Shown here piece after piece: positions 22,736 to 36,600 of a DNA stretch of 64,000 bases (positions are counted from its first letter, which is position 1; every line of letters begins with the position of its first letter). Where the stretch lies: positions 28,963,936 through 29,027,935 of the forward strand of contig CAIIXF020000006.1 in the NCBI GenBank assembly GCA_903813345.2. Direction: 5' to 3'. Position numbers and translations under genes: made by a program. The notes beneath the pieces are model-generated. The model had not been told where the DNA came from. It was given only the letters and a program-made list of their open reading frames with translations, and made no database searches. Source of the DNA: Owenia fusiformis. Lineage: Eukaryota; Annelida; Polychaeta; Sabellida; Oweniidae.

Positions 22736-23180
22736 GTGAAGTAGTATTCAATGTAGACTACAGTGACTATATATGGAGTATGTTATGTGGAATAGTATTC
22801 AATGTAGACTACAGTGACTATATATGGAGTATGTTCTGTGAAGTAGTATTCAATGTAGACTACAGTGACTATATATGGAGTATGTTATGTGAAATAGTAT
22901 TCAATGTAGACTACAGTGACTATATATGGAGTATGTTATGTGAAATAGTATTCAATGTAGACTACAGTGACTATATATGGAGTATGTTATGTGGAATAGT
23001 ATTCAATGTAGACTACAGTGACTATATATGGAGTATGTTATGTGGAATAGTATTCAATGTAGACTACAGTGACTATATATGGAGTATGTTATGTGAAATA
23101 GTATTCAATGTAGACTACAGTGACTATATATGGAGTATGTTCTGTGAAATAGTATTCAATGTAGACTATTGTGACTATAT
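22736..23180. repeat. 51-bp tandem repeat, ~8.5 copies
   Basis: The unit contains GTAGTATTCAATGTAGACTA followed by CAGTGACTATATATGGAG. Copies differ at a few sites (GAAGT, GAAAT, GGAAT before AGTATTC). The length is a multiple of three, so a 156-codon frame with a perfectly periodic 17-residue product runs through. I see no sign that it is translated. It lies in the RECQL downstream intergenic region. Confidence 0.85.
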
Positions 23181-23199
23181 TATAATAGGTACCTGGTAG

Positions 23200-25595
23200 T
23201 TTTTCTGTTGATTTGAACAATAATAGGATATTACAAGATAAATGGTACTCTGGTGTTTCTGCCTGAAAGTACTGATAAAAAGAATGACATAACAACCAGT
23301 CACTTTTAATATGACTACACTTTATTAACGTTATAGTAACATTTTATGTTAAAAGCCTACATAGTTTGTTTATTAATAAAACTTTGAGCGACAGTACATA
23401 GCTGATATTTACTGTTCATTATTTCTAACATAAAATAGATATCAAACATTGATACATGAATTACGTTGTACAATGTTGATCACTGAAGCAGGCTGATATT
23501 AGAAACATATGAAATTAAAGTGCACATAAAGGAATTATACAATGTACATCAAAATAACACTATTCATTCACAATGCGTCATTGTATGAAAATACATGTAC
23601 AGTAAAACTTGTCTAATCGGAACGCCTCTGGTACCTGACAAAGTGTTCGTATTATTTTTGCAGAATTTTACTGTTTAGTTGAGCCTCTTCCATTCGAAGA
23701 TATTCCCTTTCCCATACCCTATCTCCATTGCCATACTCATACTTTACAGATGCTTTTCAAAGACTTATTTCTATTTTTCAAAAAGATGATAGGACATTAT
23801 TATTCTGACAGGGCTATCGAAGGGTCAAATGGTCAACACAATAGGGTATAGGCAAATGTGTATTGAACACAGAACACTTGAGGTCAAGGTCAAATTTACA
23901 ATCTCTATCATCCTTTATCACTCTTGGCATTATGGTAAGTTGAGTCACATGTATTGCAAGTTATGCATAGCTGAACCATTGTCTCTTTATCTTTTTAAAT
24001 TTTATATGTACATGGAATGCTTTTCCCACTGGGCCTGTTTTTGAAGACTAGAATACTCGGGGCCTTTAAAGTGAGCGAATTTTTCTTTTTTCTCAAATTA
24101 ATACTCAGATGGACAAAAATGCAAGAAGTAAATGCCAGTATACCCCTCACACATCTTTCAATTTACACCTGCCCCCTGAATTTTTGTGTCATTTTCTAGT
24201 TTTCCCATTTTTTAACGAGAAGGTGTAAAGAACATGCAGCATGAACATATAAAGCCACAAAATTACAAAATTATTATAATCCATTTTTAAACCAATCTGA
24301 AACATTTTGTTATATAATCGTATGGCAACAAAGACTAAGAGTCAAATTGAAAGTAAGTTTACCAAAAACTGGGACACGTTTCCATGTCATCCCTATATAT
24401 TTCTGACTTTATTTAAGAATATTCCTAAAATGTTAAGGTTAGCTGGCTGAAAGAGACCTCCCTTTTTTGAATTCTAATGCATAAATTTGGGCATTTTTGC
24501 ATCTGAAACAAAGGTTAAAAGATAAATATCATATGATTTATGTTAACTCATGCCATTTATTATACCAGTGAAAAATGATACATTATACATGGCATGGTTT
24601 AAGATATATCATATGAATCATTCATCTTTAAATTTGGGTATTGGTTTTTTGGCCCACCCTGTACAAGGCTAAACGTGCAAAATGAAAATGTCACACCAGG
24701 CATTTGTTACAGATGCTGACTGCTGAATACCAACCACTGAACACCAATTGCTGAACACCAACTGCTGTCCACAAAAAAGTTGAGACTATAACTATGTCAC
24801 CAAGTGTGGTGGTGACATAATACTTTGTACCATGACATACACAGGGACGTGTGTAATAAACATTTTTTACTATACAACAGCAATGCCAAAGCGTAGCAAA
24901 TCCCATCGAACAGCCATGGCTGGCATTTTTACAAACAAAGTATATAGCAAAAATGGCAGCCATTTTTCAAAATGACCACCTTCTACCACAAGTGTCATTA
25001 GACAGTGTGCCATGCTTATAGTATTTACATACCAAATATGAACAGAATCGCTCCACTACTTTACGAGTTATAGTAAAATAGGATAAAAAGGTGGCCATTT
25101 TTCAAAAAACAACTGCCTAAACAACTGCCATAGAATTAGAATTTACATTAAAGTAATTGCTATCCAAAACACACCTCAAAACAATCATAACAATATCCAC
25201 AATAAAATATCTGAAAAATCCTGGCTGGGGCGGGACAATGATATGGCAAGCAGAGAACATTTTTTCCATGAAAATGTTTCAATGTGAAAAAAAGTTACAC
25301 TGTAGATACACTTAATTTGGCCCCTACTTGAATTTTGCAGATTTGACATATTAATTAAAAACTCAAGAAATTTTCAGATCTATTTACTAGGAAAATACGA
25401 AAAAAGGATGTTTTGTATTCAAACTATAGCCAGGAATTTGCTGATAGCCAAAGAAAATGTAAATTCTTCTGGAAATGTATGAACCACAAGCACATTGGAG
25501 TGTAGGATGAAGTAATACTAAAACATAAAATAGGATAATCTGATAACGTGAACACATATACTGAAGTAGAGAAAAACACTAAGTTGGTCCATTGT
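23200..25595. other. Intergenic region with repeat fragments
   Basis: This lies between the 3' ends of RECQL (+) and the minus-strand gene. It holds a fragment of the AAACCTGT repeat (about 23,600), a left-truncated mariner-type MITE ending GGCCCACCCTGTA (24,480-24,663), and a copy of the minisatellite-core repeat (24,690-24,810; CTGAACACCAATTGCTGAAC words). The rest is the presumed 3' UTR of the minus-strand gene. No other gene is supported. Confidence 0.45.
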
Positions 25596-28500
25596 TCAAA
25601 GACTTATTTCTTCCTCATCTGTTGTTGGCGAGGGTTCAGCTGGTGTGCTCAGAGTTCCACTGTCCAATTGGTCCATAGCTGAAGCCATCTCATCTAAACC
25701 ACTTTCAGCCAGAGCTCTGCCAAGAATATCAGTATCTTTCCCCTTGCTTCCATCCTCATCAGGTACCTCACCTGTGTCACTTTCTTTAGTGTCACTACCA
25801 TCTGTGGCTGTTGGAGTGCCTCCTGAATCTTCAAGTGGGGTAATATTATCATCTGTGCCAGTTGGTTCAATGTTTTGGTCATCAAGGTTACATTCAGGTA
25901 ATTCTTGATTACCTAAATTTTCACCATTATGTTCATCAATTTCTGCTTTATCTCCTTTATCTTCACAATCACCATCAATCATTGCCTCATCTTGGGATAA
26001 TTCAGTATCTTGGAGATTTCTTACATTGCTCTCTGTAGTAGTATAAGATTCATTCTGTCCTTCATCTGTAACCTTTTCTACATCTACATTTGAGGCACCA
26101 CTAGTAACATGTTCTGCATCTTCTGCAGTTTTTTCTATTTCTACATTTGCGGCATCACAAGCTTCATCTTTAGAGACTTCTTTATCTTTTGTTGAATCAT
26201 TTATATCTTTCTTGACAGTTTCCTTAACAATGTCAATTTTCCCAAGTACCTTATCTTCCGTAATACTACCACCTTCATTTACTTTATTAGGTTCAACTGT
26301 GGCGATATTGTCTTTGTCTGTAATTGTATTCTCTTTAATCCTATGTTCTGCGTTTGTTGTACTACTTTCGGGTGTCTTGTCAGTGTCTTTAGAAGGGAAG
26401 TCTTTATTACCAACAGTTTCTTTATCAAGTGAACCGTCAGTATCATTGTCTTCCAAATTCACAGGTATGATTTTCTGTTTACTTATTTTTAATGCTTCCA
26501 TACCAGCATTCACTTGGGATAGCACAATTTTTAGATCCTTTGTAATCAGTGGGGATTTGAAAGTCTTTACATTGGGTTTAACCTTGGATTTTGGTCCAAT
26601 CTTTTTCTTAACGATTGGTGTTTTCTTCACCATTTGTTTCTTAATTAAAGCAGAACCAAGTTTGGAACGCTGTTGGGCTTTAGGTTTAATCTCAGGAGGG
26701 ATTTTTGGAGCTGACTTTATTGATTTTTCAGGAGAGGGTGCTTTTTCTGAGTACCGTTTCATCATTGATTTTTTGAATGAAGGTGAAGGGGCAGAAGATT
26801 TTGCTGCTTTAGTCGATGATTCTTTTAAACCTGAACTGGCTTTAGTTTTTATTGGCTTCTGTTTTAGAGGAGTCTTCACTTTAGTGGTTTTCTTCACTGG
26901 GATATGAGCCTCAGCTTTCTTTTCTTCTTCTTTCTTGTATTCTGGATGTCGTTTAGGTTTGACCATCTTTCTAGGACGCTTTCTACTCCCAGTACTTTCA
27001 CTGTCGGACAGATCGGCAGTTGATACAGGAATTGGCTCCTCTTTCAGAAGGCTACGTTTGCTTCTTCTGGTGATTGTGAGTGCTGTTGTGTCATCTTGTG
27101 GTGGGTTGACTACAACAACTTTTTCCTTCTTCTTTTGTGCTGGAGCTCCTCTTATACTCTTTCGTATAGCCTCATCTGTTGTTTTAGCAGGAAGTTTAAT
27201 AACAGGAACTGGTTTACTTGAGGTTCCTTTAGTAGACCTTTGATTACTTTTTCCTTTTCTTTGTGGGTATGATTTACGATCCATTGATGCTTTTTGTTGA
27301 AAATCTTGTAACTCTGGGCTCACTTCAATTCTTACTTTTGGGGTGCGCTTTGACATCAAAACCTGCCCAGGGACTTTAGAATCTCTAAGAGTTTTTTTCT
27401 GTTCAATCTGAGCACCTCGACGGGTTCTCGGGACTAGTTCTTCAACCATTTCTTCAACAGGAGATGGAACAATCACTGGTGCTGCTTTTCTTTTAGCACT
27501 CTTTTTTGACGATGATTTATTAGTGATTGTTGGCTTCACAAGAGGAGCATTTTTGGGGGGTGGGGGTGTTTTATCGCCATCTAACTTTTGTCCCACCGCT
27601 AAACTTGTGGAAGGTTGCTGATTGGTGGTTTGGTTCATATCGCCAATATCTATGGTCACCTGACGTGTGACATCATAGAGGGCCATTGGAGTGGGGGCTG
27701 GTACAGAGTTCCAGTGTAACTGATCTGGTACACCTGTAATGTAACATGTAAATATTTACAAAAATCCTATGACATGTATGAGCGTACAAAACAATAGGTA
27801 TACTGCATGTACTGTTTAATTTCAAAATGAAGTTATCAAAAGTGAGATGTACTGACTGAAAATTGCAATTATATCGAATTTGGAGATTTCCTCTTTGAAC
27901 AAAGATTATAAATCTAGCGGAATAGAGGCATTTAAGCCAATAAAAGACCCATGGTCCTGGGCTCACACAGATTTTGGAACCTTCAGAGGAATGTATATCC
28001 TGACTTTCAAACAAAAATATTGATTTGAATCCAATTGAAAAATAAAACTAATTACCAACTTATTACCAACTAATTTACAACTAATTATCAACAATTCTGC
28101 TGGCAATTGGAATTAAAGTTAAGCGTTAATTAAATCAATGATAATTATGGCCTAATTATCAGTAGCAAGTTCAATGTAAATTAACTTACAATAATGCTGA
28201 TTTATGATTTTTAGTTGATAATTAAGATATGAAATGTTTGAGGGTGATAGTAAGTGGTAAATTAAAACATTTTTGTTCTGAAGTAGATTATTGGTTGATA
28301 GTTAACATATAGGATGATTATAATGATAATTAGTCGTAAATTAGGCCCATGATTTAGAAATACAAACCCCCTAAATTTAATTTCAAGATGGTGGAAAAAG
28401 AAAACATGTGAGAGATATTTCTCTCATAAAATTGAGAATTACAACATGAATGGTGCGTATACTACCATGAAATTTGGTCAACATTATTATAAGGGTATGT

Positions 28501-31500
28501 AGAACATGAATACAATGTATGTTAAATCTTATTCACACTTCTGTCTGAAATGTTTATGAATTTAAAAATCTTTTTGAATCAGATCATATAATATTAATCC
28601 TAGAATGCAATTTAGGTACTAACATGGGTTACCTATATTTCACAAGTAATCCAAATGTGCTCTTCTAAATAATGATTGTTAGATCAAAGACATTTCAAAA
28701 CATATTTTTGATTATATCTGTTACGTCCTTATTATGTAACATTATAGTCTAATGTTTGTGATCTGATTTTAGTTGTTGATGGCAATAATGATGTTTTCAC
28801 ATGCTTTTCATGAATCTTAAAAAATTGCAAAATAGAATAGCTTTAAAAAAGAGGGGGAGAAACCCCAGGGTTCAAAGATGACATACGCTTATAATGTAAA
28901 TCTGTATTGAGATGACATCGTCGCTGATTGGTTTAGCGAGTCGATCGTTGATTGGTTTAAAACTAGGTCAATTTGAAAACTTTGAAAACCAAGATGGAGG
29001 GTACGTTTTCGACAAAAGGAGGTGGTGCGAAGGAGGAAATCGTATGTCATCAATTGAATCATGGGGTTTTCCCTCCTCTTGCTGTGAAATTTCAATAGTT
29101 CAAGTTCAATGTTGTCTGTTCTGAAAGATCCTAATTAAGATGAATATTCCGTCACAAAATAGTTCAAGATGAAGCAAAAATCTCCGAGTGAAGAGAAGCA
29201 AAAAAGAAGCGAGTCATTTTTGAGATGTCACAAATCTGACTTAAACCTAACTTTCAACTAATTATCAATAGTAAGTTAGGTGATAATTAGAGATTAACTT
29301 ACATCAAACTTACAACTAACTTTCAACTAATTTACGTAAATAGCTCATTTGCATATTGATGATAGTTAATCGTTAATTAAGTTGCAAATTAAGCGTTAAT
29401 TAAGTTGATAATTAGCTCATTTGCATGTGAATTTTTACACCTAACTTTCAACTAATTATCAATAGTAAGTTAGGTGATAATTGGAGATGATTTTCCATAG
29501 GCTTTTTTCAATTGGAGCGCGTAGTCTCGAACTTTGAGAAACTTAGATAGCACAGTTGTGTGACCTAGTTTGATGACCTTTGACCTTGAAAAGTTTACTT
29601 ATTCAGAGCTCAGTAAGGTCTTTTGTGATTAAGCTGACGAAAATTTACATCCAAAAATCAGTTTGAAAAATCAACTTTTTGACCTTTCAAAGGACAAGTA
29701 AAGGTCAAATCCTAAAACTAATGTCAGATTTGAACTCCTGGCAACTTGTAGATGATTTTCCCAAAAAATTGGTCAAATTGAAGCAAGTTGAAAATAATGT
29801 ATTTTTACTGTTTTTTGATGTCAAATATCTCAAAAACTGTAAAAATTTGATGCTGATATATCTGGAGCAATATGTAGGGAATGCTTAAATCTAGTAATGA
29901 TGTAATTCATTGCAAGAAATGATCAAGTATAAGGCAAACTTTGAGAAACTTGTCAATCACAAAACCTGGCATTGACTTTATACATGAGAAAGTTTCCTGA
30001 AAATGATTAAGTCCTACTTTTTGTCTAATTTTATAAAGTAAACACCAAAAACTGTAATTCCAAGAGCTTTGAAATCTTTAGAGGACATAAGCTGCATATA
30101 CAGCAACTACTACAAGTTATTTGAAAGTTCTACTTCAACAAATTGTCTAGTATTTACAGAAAATTTGACTTTTTGACGTCAAAATCAGCAATTTCTCGGA
30201 AACCGGGCAAACTTGGGAAATGGCGATGATAGGTCAAATAAGCATTATTGATATGCATAAAATGAATGTGGATATGACTCAATTTGTGCAGCCAATGTTG
30301 ACGGACGGATGGACCAACGGACGGATGAATGGACTAACGGATGGACGGACCAACGGACAGATGGACCAACGGACCAACGGACGGACAGATGCCTGGTCGA
30401 TCCCATAGGCTCACTGTGTGAGCCAAAAACTACATCTTTACCAAAAAGTTAAATATCGAAGATTCATTCTCATCAAGTAGAAGTCCTTCCACACAAATTA
30501 TCATCTCATAGTACATTCAACCGCATCTAACAAACAAGAATTTGAGATATTACCCAAGCAGACAAATGAATTGATTGATGGATAAGGGGACAGCTTTTTT
30601 ATATTCTAAACACACATTTTTATGAGGTTTATTATAAGCTACAAACCTGCAAGTGGCGTTGAAAATGTTGTTATTCCACTTGTGGACAATGGGTGGTTTG
30701 CGTCCAATACAAATGGTGGTCCAAGGCTAACAAAGCCTTCCTGTTGAGGACAAGGAACATTACCTAAAGATAAGAATGTACTAGTTAAAAAATGTAGTGA
30801 TAAAATACTTTGATTTTGTCAAAAGCCCCCATATAACATGTATAAAGTTTAAACCGTTTATATTTTAGTTATTATGTTATCAAATTCTCATATATGAAAC
30901 ATTTTTTTCAAAAAGTGGTATTTGAAGGACTTTTGTTTGATAAAAATTTTAGAGGTCACACATATCTTTAAATGAGCAATAATTCACAACAATGCATAGC
31001 ATTTATCCTCACATGCACATGCATTTCAAAATTTTAGTTCCATAGAAATCATTGGGACAATAATATTTTAAACATGATACTTTTATATTATTCCTTTTTA
31101 CCTGGTTAGTTTATTTTTGAAGTTTCGCAAAATTTTCTACTTTTTTTCAAAAAGTGTGATGTCATGATGGGGCCACTTAGGTTGCAAAATAATTTTGATA
31201 TGCTAAAACAGTGAAGTGGCACATTAGATATGACATTTATTTGAAAAATGGTGGGAAAATTGAATATTTGAGAAATGAAAAGCTGAGAAACATGTACTTA
31301 ATTCAAATTAATTCCCATTCTTCATACTTAACATGTTAGGATAAGTTACAGTATATTAAACATACTATTTAAATTTGGAGCAGGCTGGTCCAGAACAAAG
31401 TAGTTCCCAGGGCTAATGGCATTCTGATTCTCAGATGTAACTGAGTGAACAGCAGGCAATTTTTTCCTTCCACCTTTTCTTCGCTTTTTCGACCCAGGTG

Positions 31501-31840
31501 GTTTAGGTGTCACACTTGTTGATGTAGTTTGACCGAAATCACTAAGTAAATTGTCTGTGTTAGCTGGGAGGCAAGGCCCAGAATCAAGTTGCGACATATT
31601 CTTCCATGCTGTCGATGGAACAATACAGCGATGAATCTGGATGACTACATCAGGGGCATTTTTGTCAAGGGACACACACATAACACCATCAATCTCCAGC
31701 GACTGTGTGAAGTTGAGTTTCTGGGTGCATTGCTTGATGATATAGTCTTGGATTGACACTGACAGATCAACGCAGGTGGAACCCATGACAATTTTCACAT
31801 CAGGTACAGCCTGAAAAAAAGATTCTTGTGCTGCAGACAT
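25596..31840 (-). CDS. Uncharacterised lysine-rich protein with acidic tail, 3 exons
   Basis: The minus-strand exons, read from the 5' end, are 31840-31366, 30763-30647 and 27733-25596. All junctions are GT-AG and the joined frame (2,730 nt, 909 aa) is open. I do not recognise the family. Residues 1-80 look folded (PDVKIVMGSTCVDLSVSIQD, then LEIDGVMCVSLD). A basic cluster KKRRKGGRKK at 118-127 looks like a nuclear localisation signal. FVLD occurs twice, once in exon 1 and once in exon 2. The large last exon is low-complexity. Its first half is rich in K, P, S and R, with many basic patches such as RKRPRKMVKPKRHPEYKKEE. Its last about 300 residues are strongly acidic (E, D, T, S) and end SPTTDEEEISL. 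This composition suggests a chromatin or nuclear scaffold protein, but that is inference. The start ATG at 31,840 is the first in frame that opens the conserved-looking segment. An upstream non-coding exon is possible. Confidence 0.8.
28050..29480. repeat. TAATTATCAAC-rich element in intron 2 of the minus-strand gene
   Basis: The words CTAATTATCAAC, AACTAATT and TTAATTAAGTTG recur densely at both ends (28,050-28,350 and 29,230-29,480). In between, AGAGGGGGAGAAACCCCAGG and GACATACG (about 28,851-28,887) are answered inverted by CGTATGTCATC and GGGGTTTTCCCTCCTCT (29,040-29,080). I read a mobile element or nested pair within the 2.9-kb intron. Confidence 0.5.
29500..30425. repeat. Dispersed repeat with GGACGGAYGGACCAAC tail
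   Basis: Starts with GTGACCTAGTTTGATGACCT and TTGACCTTGAAAAG words and ends with a short tandem block (30,298-30,395) built from GGACGGATGGACCAAC. This is followed by CCCATAGGCTCACTGTGTGA. The overall arrangement (TTGACCT words, a GGACGGA block and a terminal GCTCAC..GTGAGC hairpin) looks like a mobile repeat. The class is not assigned. Confidence 0.45.
30820..31330. repeat. Dispersed repeat, copy 1 (inverted relative to 61,131-61,972)
   Basis: Segments such as TTTCAAAAAGTGGTATTTGA, AGAGGTCACACATATCTT, AACAATGCATAGCAT and CATTTCAAAATTTTAGTTC reappear inverted in the 61-kb copy. This copy lies in intron 1 of the minus-strand gene. Its left edge AAAGCCCCCATATAACATG matches the right edge ACATGGGGCCTTT of the other copy. 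Confidence 0.65.
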
Positions 31841-33669
31841 TAGGATTACACAATAATGGTATAGTATAGTCTCAGGTATAGGGTATTATAAATAAGACCA
31901 CCAATCTTCGTTAGTTCCATTTCAGTACTGAAAGATATTCCCGGGATAAAAGCAATATGTGTAGTTCCTAGATTTACTGTTTACTTTCGTTTGTTGTGCT
32001 TTCGTTCAGTGTCCAGTGTTCGATTTTAGCCACAAGCAATACAAAATAGCAATCGATCAAAACAATGTATACATGCTTAAATTTGTGCAAATCGTTCAGA
32101 CAATTTTTATGCATCATTCTAATATACGGATTATAATGTATCATTCGTTACTTACCCACAAATGCCAATAAGAGATGAGACTTCGTGACCTGATATCTTA
32201 TTATTTCGTCTCTTTTTAGAAGAGCTCCTAAAACACATTCTGATTATATTGACTTATAAATATTATCAACTCTTCGTATCATGACACTCATATTTTACTG
32301 TTTTCATTCAAATTCAAAGCTGATCAGAAGATATATAGATGACGGTGAAAATTCCCCAAACTCTTACCAATGTCTTATGTGGAAGTTCTTTATATAATAT
32401 ATATTATTTTGGACTGTGTAAAACAGACACTTCCGCCAAAATTAAAAGTTCATAAAATTTACAATAAATCTCATCTGTTATATAAGTTTCTGCTAATAAA
32501 GGGTGAGTAGTAAATGATTGTATAAGCTCTAGCTTCATTTTATTTTTTTTCCTTTTTTATATAATATAAATGAATACCATATCACAAAATCACGGACAGC
32601 GGATTTTGGAAGTTCTCTTTGATTTCTACTCTCACTCGGATCCGAACCGTGCAGTGATATATCACTGCGGCGGGCAGGTATCTCACCGTAAGCATGGTAA
32701 CTTCGTAATAAACAACTGACGTGATTGGTTCTAGTCCCATGCTCAGGTCGCGTGATTGTAAAATTTAGACAATTTCATTGGTTGAATGCGCGTATTAACT
32801 AATAAACAACACGTGCGGTAAACTATTATCAACAAAACTTTTACTCAGAATTCCTTCCGCGGTGATTTCTTCTCATATTTCAATAATTTTGAAATATTTT
32901 GACAAAATAATGTTTGGGGAACATTCATGAATACATATTTTAGTTGTGTGAAAATTGACCACATATGCGATGAAAAGGGGAACTATTTTCCCCAAATTTT
33001 GGGGATTTGCTTCACCTGCCCGCCGCAGTGTCTATACCGAGACACTGCATTGGAGTTCGACTCGGATCTGCCATTGCCATTTTGGGCATCTCTCAGATGA
33101 GAGATGACATAGAACATTCTTGTAAGTAGATACATGGTAAACATCACATAATTTCCTTGTTTTTACCATATGAATTTCTTCCAAACATTTAAAATTTAAC
33201 TGTAGATGCTGTGATCCAAGGTTCACCTGACTTATGTCTTTGTATCATAAGAAGTAACTGCCCTGTCAACCCTCAGGCATTAGGCGTGATTGTCACGCAT
33301 TTGCTGGAAAAATAGAAATCACGCATCAATTTAGCGTGTATGATCAAATATCATTCAAATCACTCATTTTGTTGATATTTTTAAAAATCATTTTTTGTGA
33401 AATGCCGTCACAGTAAAATACCGAATGGCGAAAAAAAGCGAATGCATTCTGTTCGTTTTTTGCACGTGATTGCCGTTTATGTCACGCATTTGGTACAAAA
33501 TATGTGTATATCACGCATTTGTTTTGAAAATATTTACACCTGCGAATTGAGTGCTTAGTGATGATGCAAGATGAATACTTCATATTTTTTAGTCCTGCCA
33601 CATATTTCATAAAATTTTCATGCATTTACTTTCAAGAAAAGATATGAAACAAAAAACAAACCAGCTATA
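31841..33669. other. Divergent intergenic region between the minus-strand gene and MCM9
   Basis: About 1.8 kb separates the two opposing start codons. It must contain both 5' UTRs and promoters, but I can identify no TATA box or other core element with confidence. A hairpin-tipped transposon (32,651-33,048) lies in it, and the word ATCACGCAT recurs near 33,290-33,530 (CACGCATTTG, CACGCATCAA). Confidence 0.45.
32651..33048. mobile_element. Hairpin-tipped inverted-repeat element, copy 1
   Basis: The left end reads GCAGTGATATATCACTGC then GGCGGGCAG. The right end reads CTGCCCGCCGCAGTG then TCTATACCGAGACACTGC. Each end is thus a small hairpin followed by an exact 15-bp inverted repeat (CACTGCGGCGGGCAG). 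The interior (398 bp in total) has no coding sequence. A second copy, in opposite orientation, is at 55,484-55,895. The flanking bases also show partial inverted similarity (GGAGTTCGACTCGGATC), so the true element may be slightly larger. Confidence 0.8.
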
Positions 33670-36600
33670 ATGACAGGGATAGAAGGAGACATGTCCACAG
33701 AAGAAAGGGAGCGTTACATAGGTAATGTACTGAATAGGTTAGACGTCTATAACAGAATATTATCCTTACCATATATTCTTCAGTTTACATATAGGACCAC
33801 TCTCTTCTCAATAAACAGTATAAATGTTTTTTTTATATCCTTTGTAATTTTTAGTATGATACACATATTTCATAAATGAATATAAAAATCAAAGTAAAAG
33901 TCTTTGGCAGTACTGAATTGCAAGTATTGATGAATATGATCTGGTTTTAGAGTACTTCAAGTCATATGCAATGAAGGAACATCACAATGATCTGGTAGAA
34001 GTATTGCTACAACCAGAAGAAGTGGATCATGCCTCAATCACCATCAAGTTAGTAAACATTGTACTGATCCAAACCAAAGAAAATCTCATGCAGGATACTT
34101 TATTCATGCTATATATTTTAGGAAGGCCCTACCTATATAGATGAGGAGATTATTAGTTTTTTGGTAATGTTTTTAATTGTTTTATTCAGGCAATTCACCA
34201 TGGATGTTTACACAAATAAAGAGAAACCAAATATCATTTCATTTAAATCCTTTTCATTTCAGTGCTTTGAATCTGTTTGACTTTGAGGCTGAACTGGATG
34301 TGTCAGAACCACTGGTATACAACTCACTTACCATTCTGCCATTGTTTGACATTGCATTACTAAGAACAGCCAGAGCCATCTTTAGGGACCACCCACAAAA
34401 TGATGATATGGTAAGAGAAGCTGCAAGTGCATTTACTTTCTGCTTTTCTCTGCTTTCACCTTTTAGCCAAGGGCAACATTTTAAGAATCTCTGGTAATAA
34501 TCTGACATGATTTGACACTCAAACATTTATATTGATAGAATGACTGCCTTTTTGTAAGAATTGTTCTGCATACATGTTGGCATAAATCTCTATGATTTTT
34601 TGGTTTTCAGTGCATTAAAGAACGAATACATGCCAGGGTAATGGGACTACCTGTGTGTCCAGAACTGTGCAGGGAGACACTTCCCAAAGCTGCAGACATA
34701 GGAACTTATCTTTGTATAACAGGTAGGAGCAGATGCAAATTATGGTTCATTCACTCAGTTCACTCTATAATGCAAAATATGGGCTATTTACTCAGTGCAT
34801 CCTATGATTGTAAAATATGGGCTATTTACCCATTGCATCCATTGGTTGTACACAATGTGTCATTTACTCAGTGCATCCAAGGATCTTGTAAAGCCTTGGC
34901 GCATCTTACATGTATGACTGAAATATGGGTCTTTTACACAGTACAACCATTGATTGCAAACAATGGGTCATTTTCACTACTATTGTAAAATATGGGTCAT
35001 TTAATGTGTGCAACCTAGAGAGAAGTCTAAAACATGTTTTGTAGGCAACAAACTGATCTGTATTGTATATTGATACATTAATTTTTAGGTACTGTCATAA
35101 GAACAAGCCAAGTGCGAATGTTGGAATATGAAAAAGAATTCATTTGTAACACTTGCAAACACATCTTTAATGTCAAGGTAAGATTGTCTTTTCATAAATT
35201 TTTAGATGCCACATTGATGCATACTTTTAAAAAGTGTTAAATCAATTTCAATCAAGTTCATTTAAAATAGGAAGAATTCTAAATCAGTTCTATTAATAAT
35301 TTTAACTAAACCATATAAATACTTTATTCTAATGATTTGACTCACTGTATTGTGAATCTGCAGTCTTTAGATTCAAAATAAAAAGGTAATTATTGCCGAG
35401 GTGCCATTCAAAATGACTGCTTCAAGACTTCAGCATAAAATGTATAGCACTTCATTAATAGAATTACACCCTATGCAGACAGAGCCTGTGGGAAATATTG
35501 GGTGCGGCGCAAATGAGCGGAGGGTGCGGAGCTAACGGTCATTTTTGAATTTAAAATTGGGATATTTCTGAAACTAAGCCGTTTTGGGACTTCAAATATA
35601 CCAAGATATGTGTATTTGACACCAAATATCAATAAAATTGTGAAAATAGTAGTGCAATTCATTTTATAGCGACGCAGTATGCCTTAAACATTTCCCAGAC
35701 CTATATATTTTGAGACTATCCTTTTAATACTGCGTCCCCAGCATTCATAAAAAATGGTGTTCAAGATACACTACCCATGCAAATTATTTTTGCATCTTGG
35801 AAGCCAGGCAGTATCTGTGTGATTTTATAAAAATTCGGAAATGTTTTTCAGATATGAGCCCCTCTACGTTTATGGAGCTGCTCCGCACCCAATATTTAGA
35901 GGGGGCTCATATCTGAAAATATTTCCGAATTTTTATAAAATCACAAAGATACTGCCTGGCTTCCAAGATGCAAAAATAATTTGTATGGATAGTGCACCTT
36001 GAACACCATTTTTTATGAATGCTGGGGACTCAGTATTAAAAGGATAATTTCAAAATATATAGGTCTGGGAAAGGTTTAAGGCACACTGCGTCGCTATAGA
36101 ATGAATTGCGCTACTATTTTCACAATTGTATAGATATTTGGTGTCAAATACACATATCTTGGTATATTTGAAGTCCCAAAACGGCTTAGTTTCAGAAATA
36201 TCCCAAATTTAAATTCAAAAATAACCGTTAGCTCCGCACCCTCCGCTCATTTGCTCCGCACCCAATATTTCCCACAGGCTCTGTCTGCATAGGGTGAATT
36301 AGATACTTTGATTTTTTTAGGCAGACTTTGACCAATACTACAGTGTCTGTAGACCCAACAAATGTCCCAATACTGAAGATAACTGCAGTAATACCAGCAA
36401 TTTTAGCCCAGTTGTAGATGCAGGTAAGAATCTGAATAAGGTAGTAGACTGTCATATGCAGGTTAATTGTCTTATGTGATAAATTGTCATTTGCAGGTAA
36501 AATGTCATATACAGGTAAATTGCCATTTGCAGGTAAACTGTCATATTGAGGTCAACTTCCATATGCAGACCTACTGTCATATGCTGGTAAACTGTCATAT

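Noticed and set aside
22729-23199. 156-codon open frame with a perfect 17-residue repeat
   Set aside because: It is the direct translation of a 51-bp minisatellite whose length is a multiple of three. Nothing supports expression.
26212-26907. 231-codon plus-strand frame opposite the minus-strand gene
   Set aside because: Antisense shadow of the low-complexity lysine-rich exon; its hydrophobic composition is the complement of K/E/S codons.
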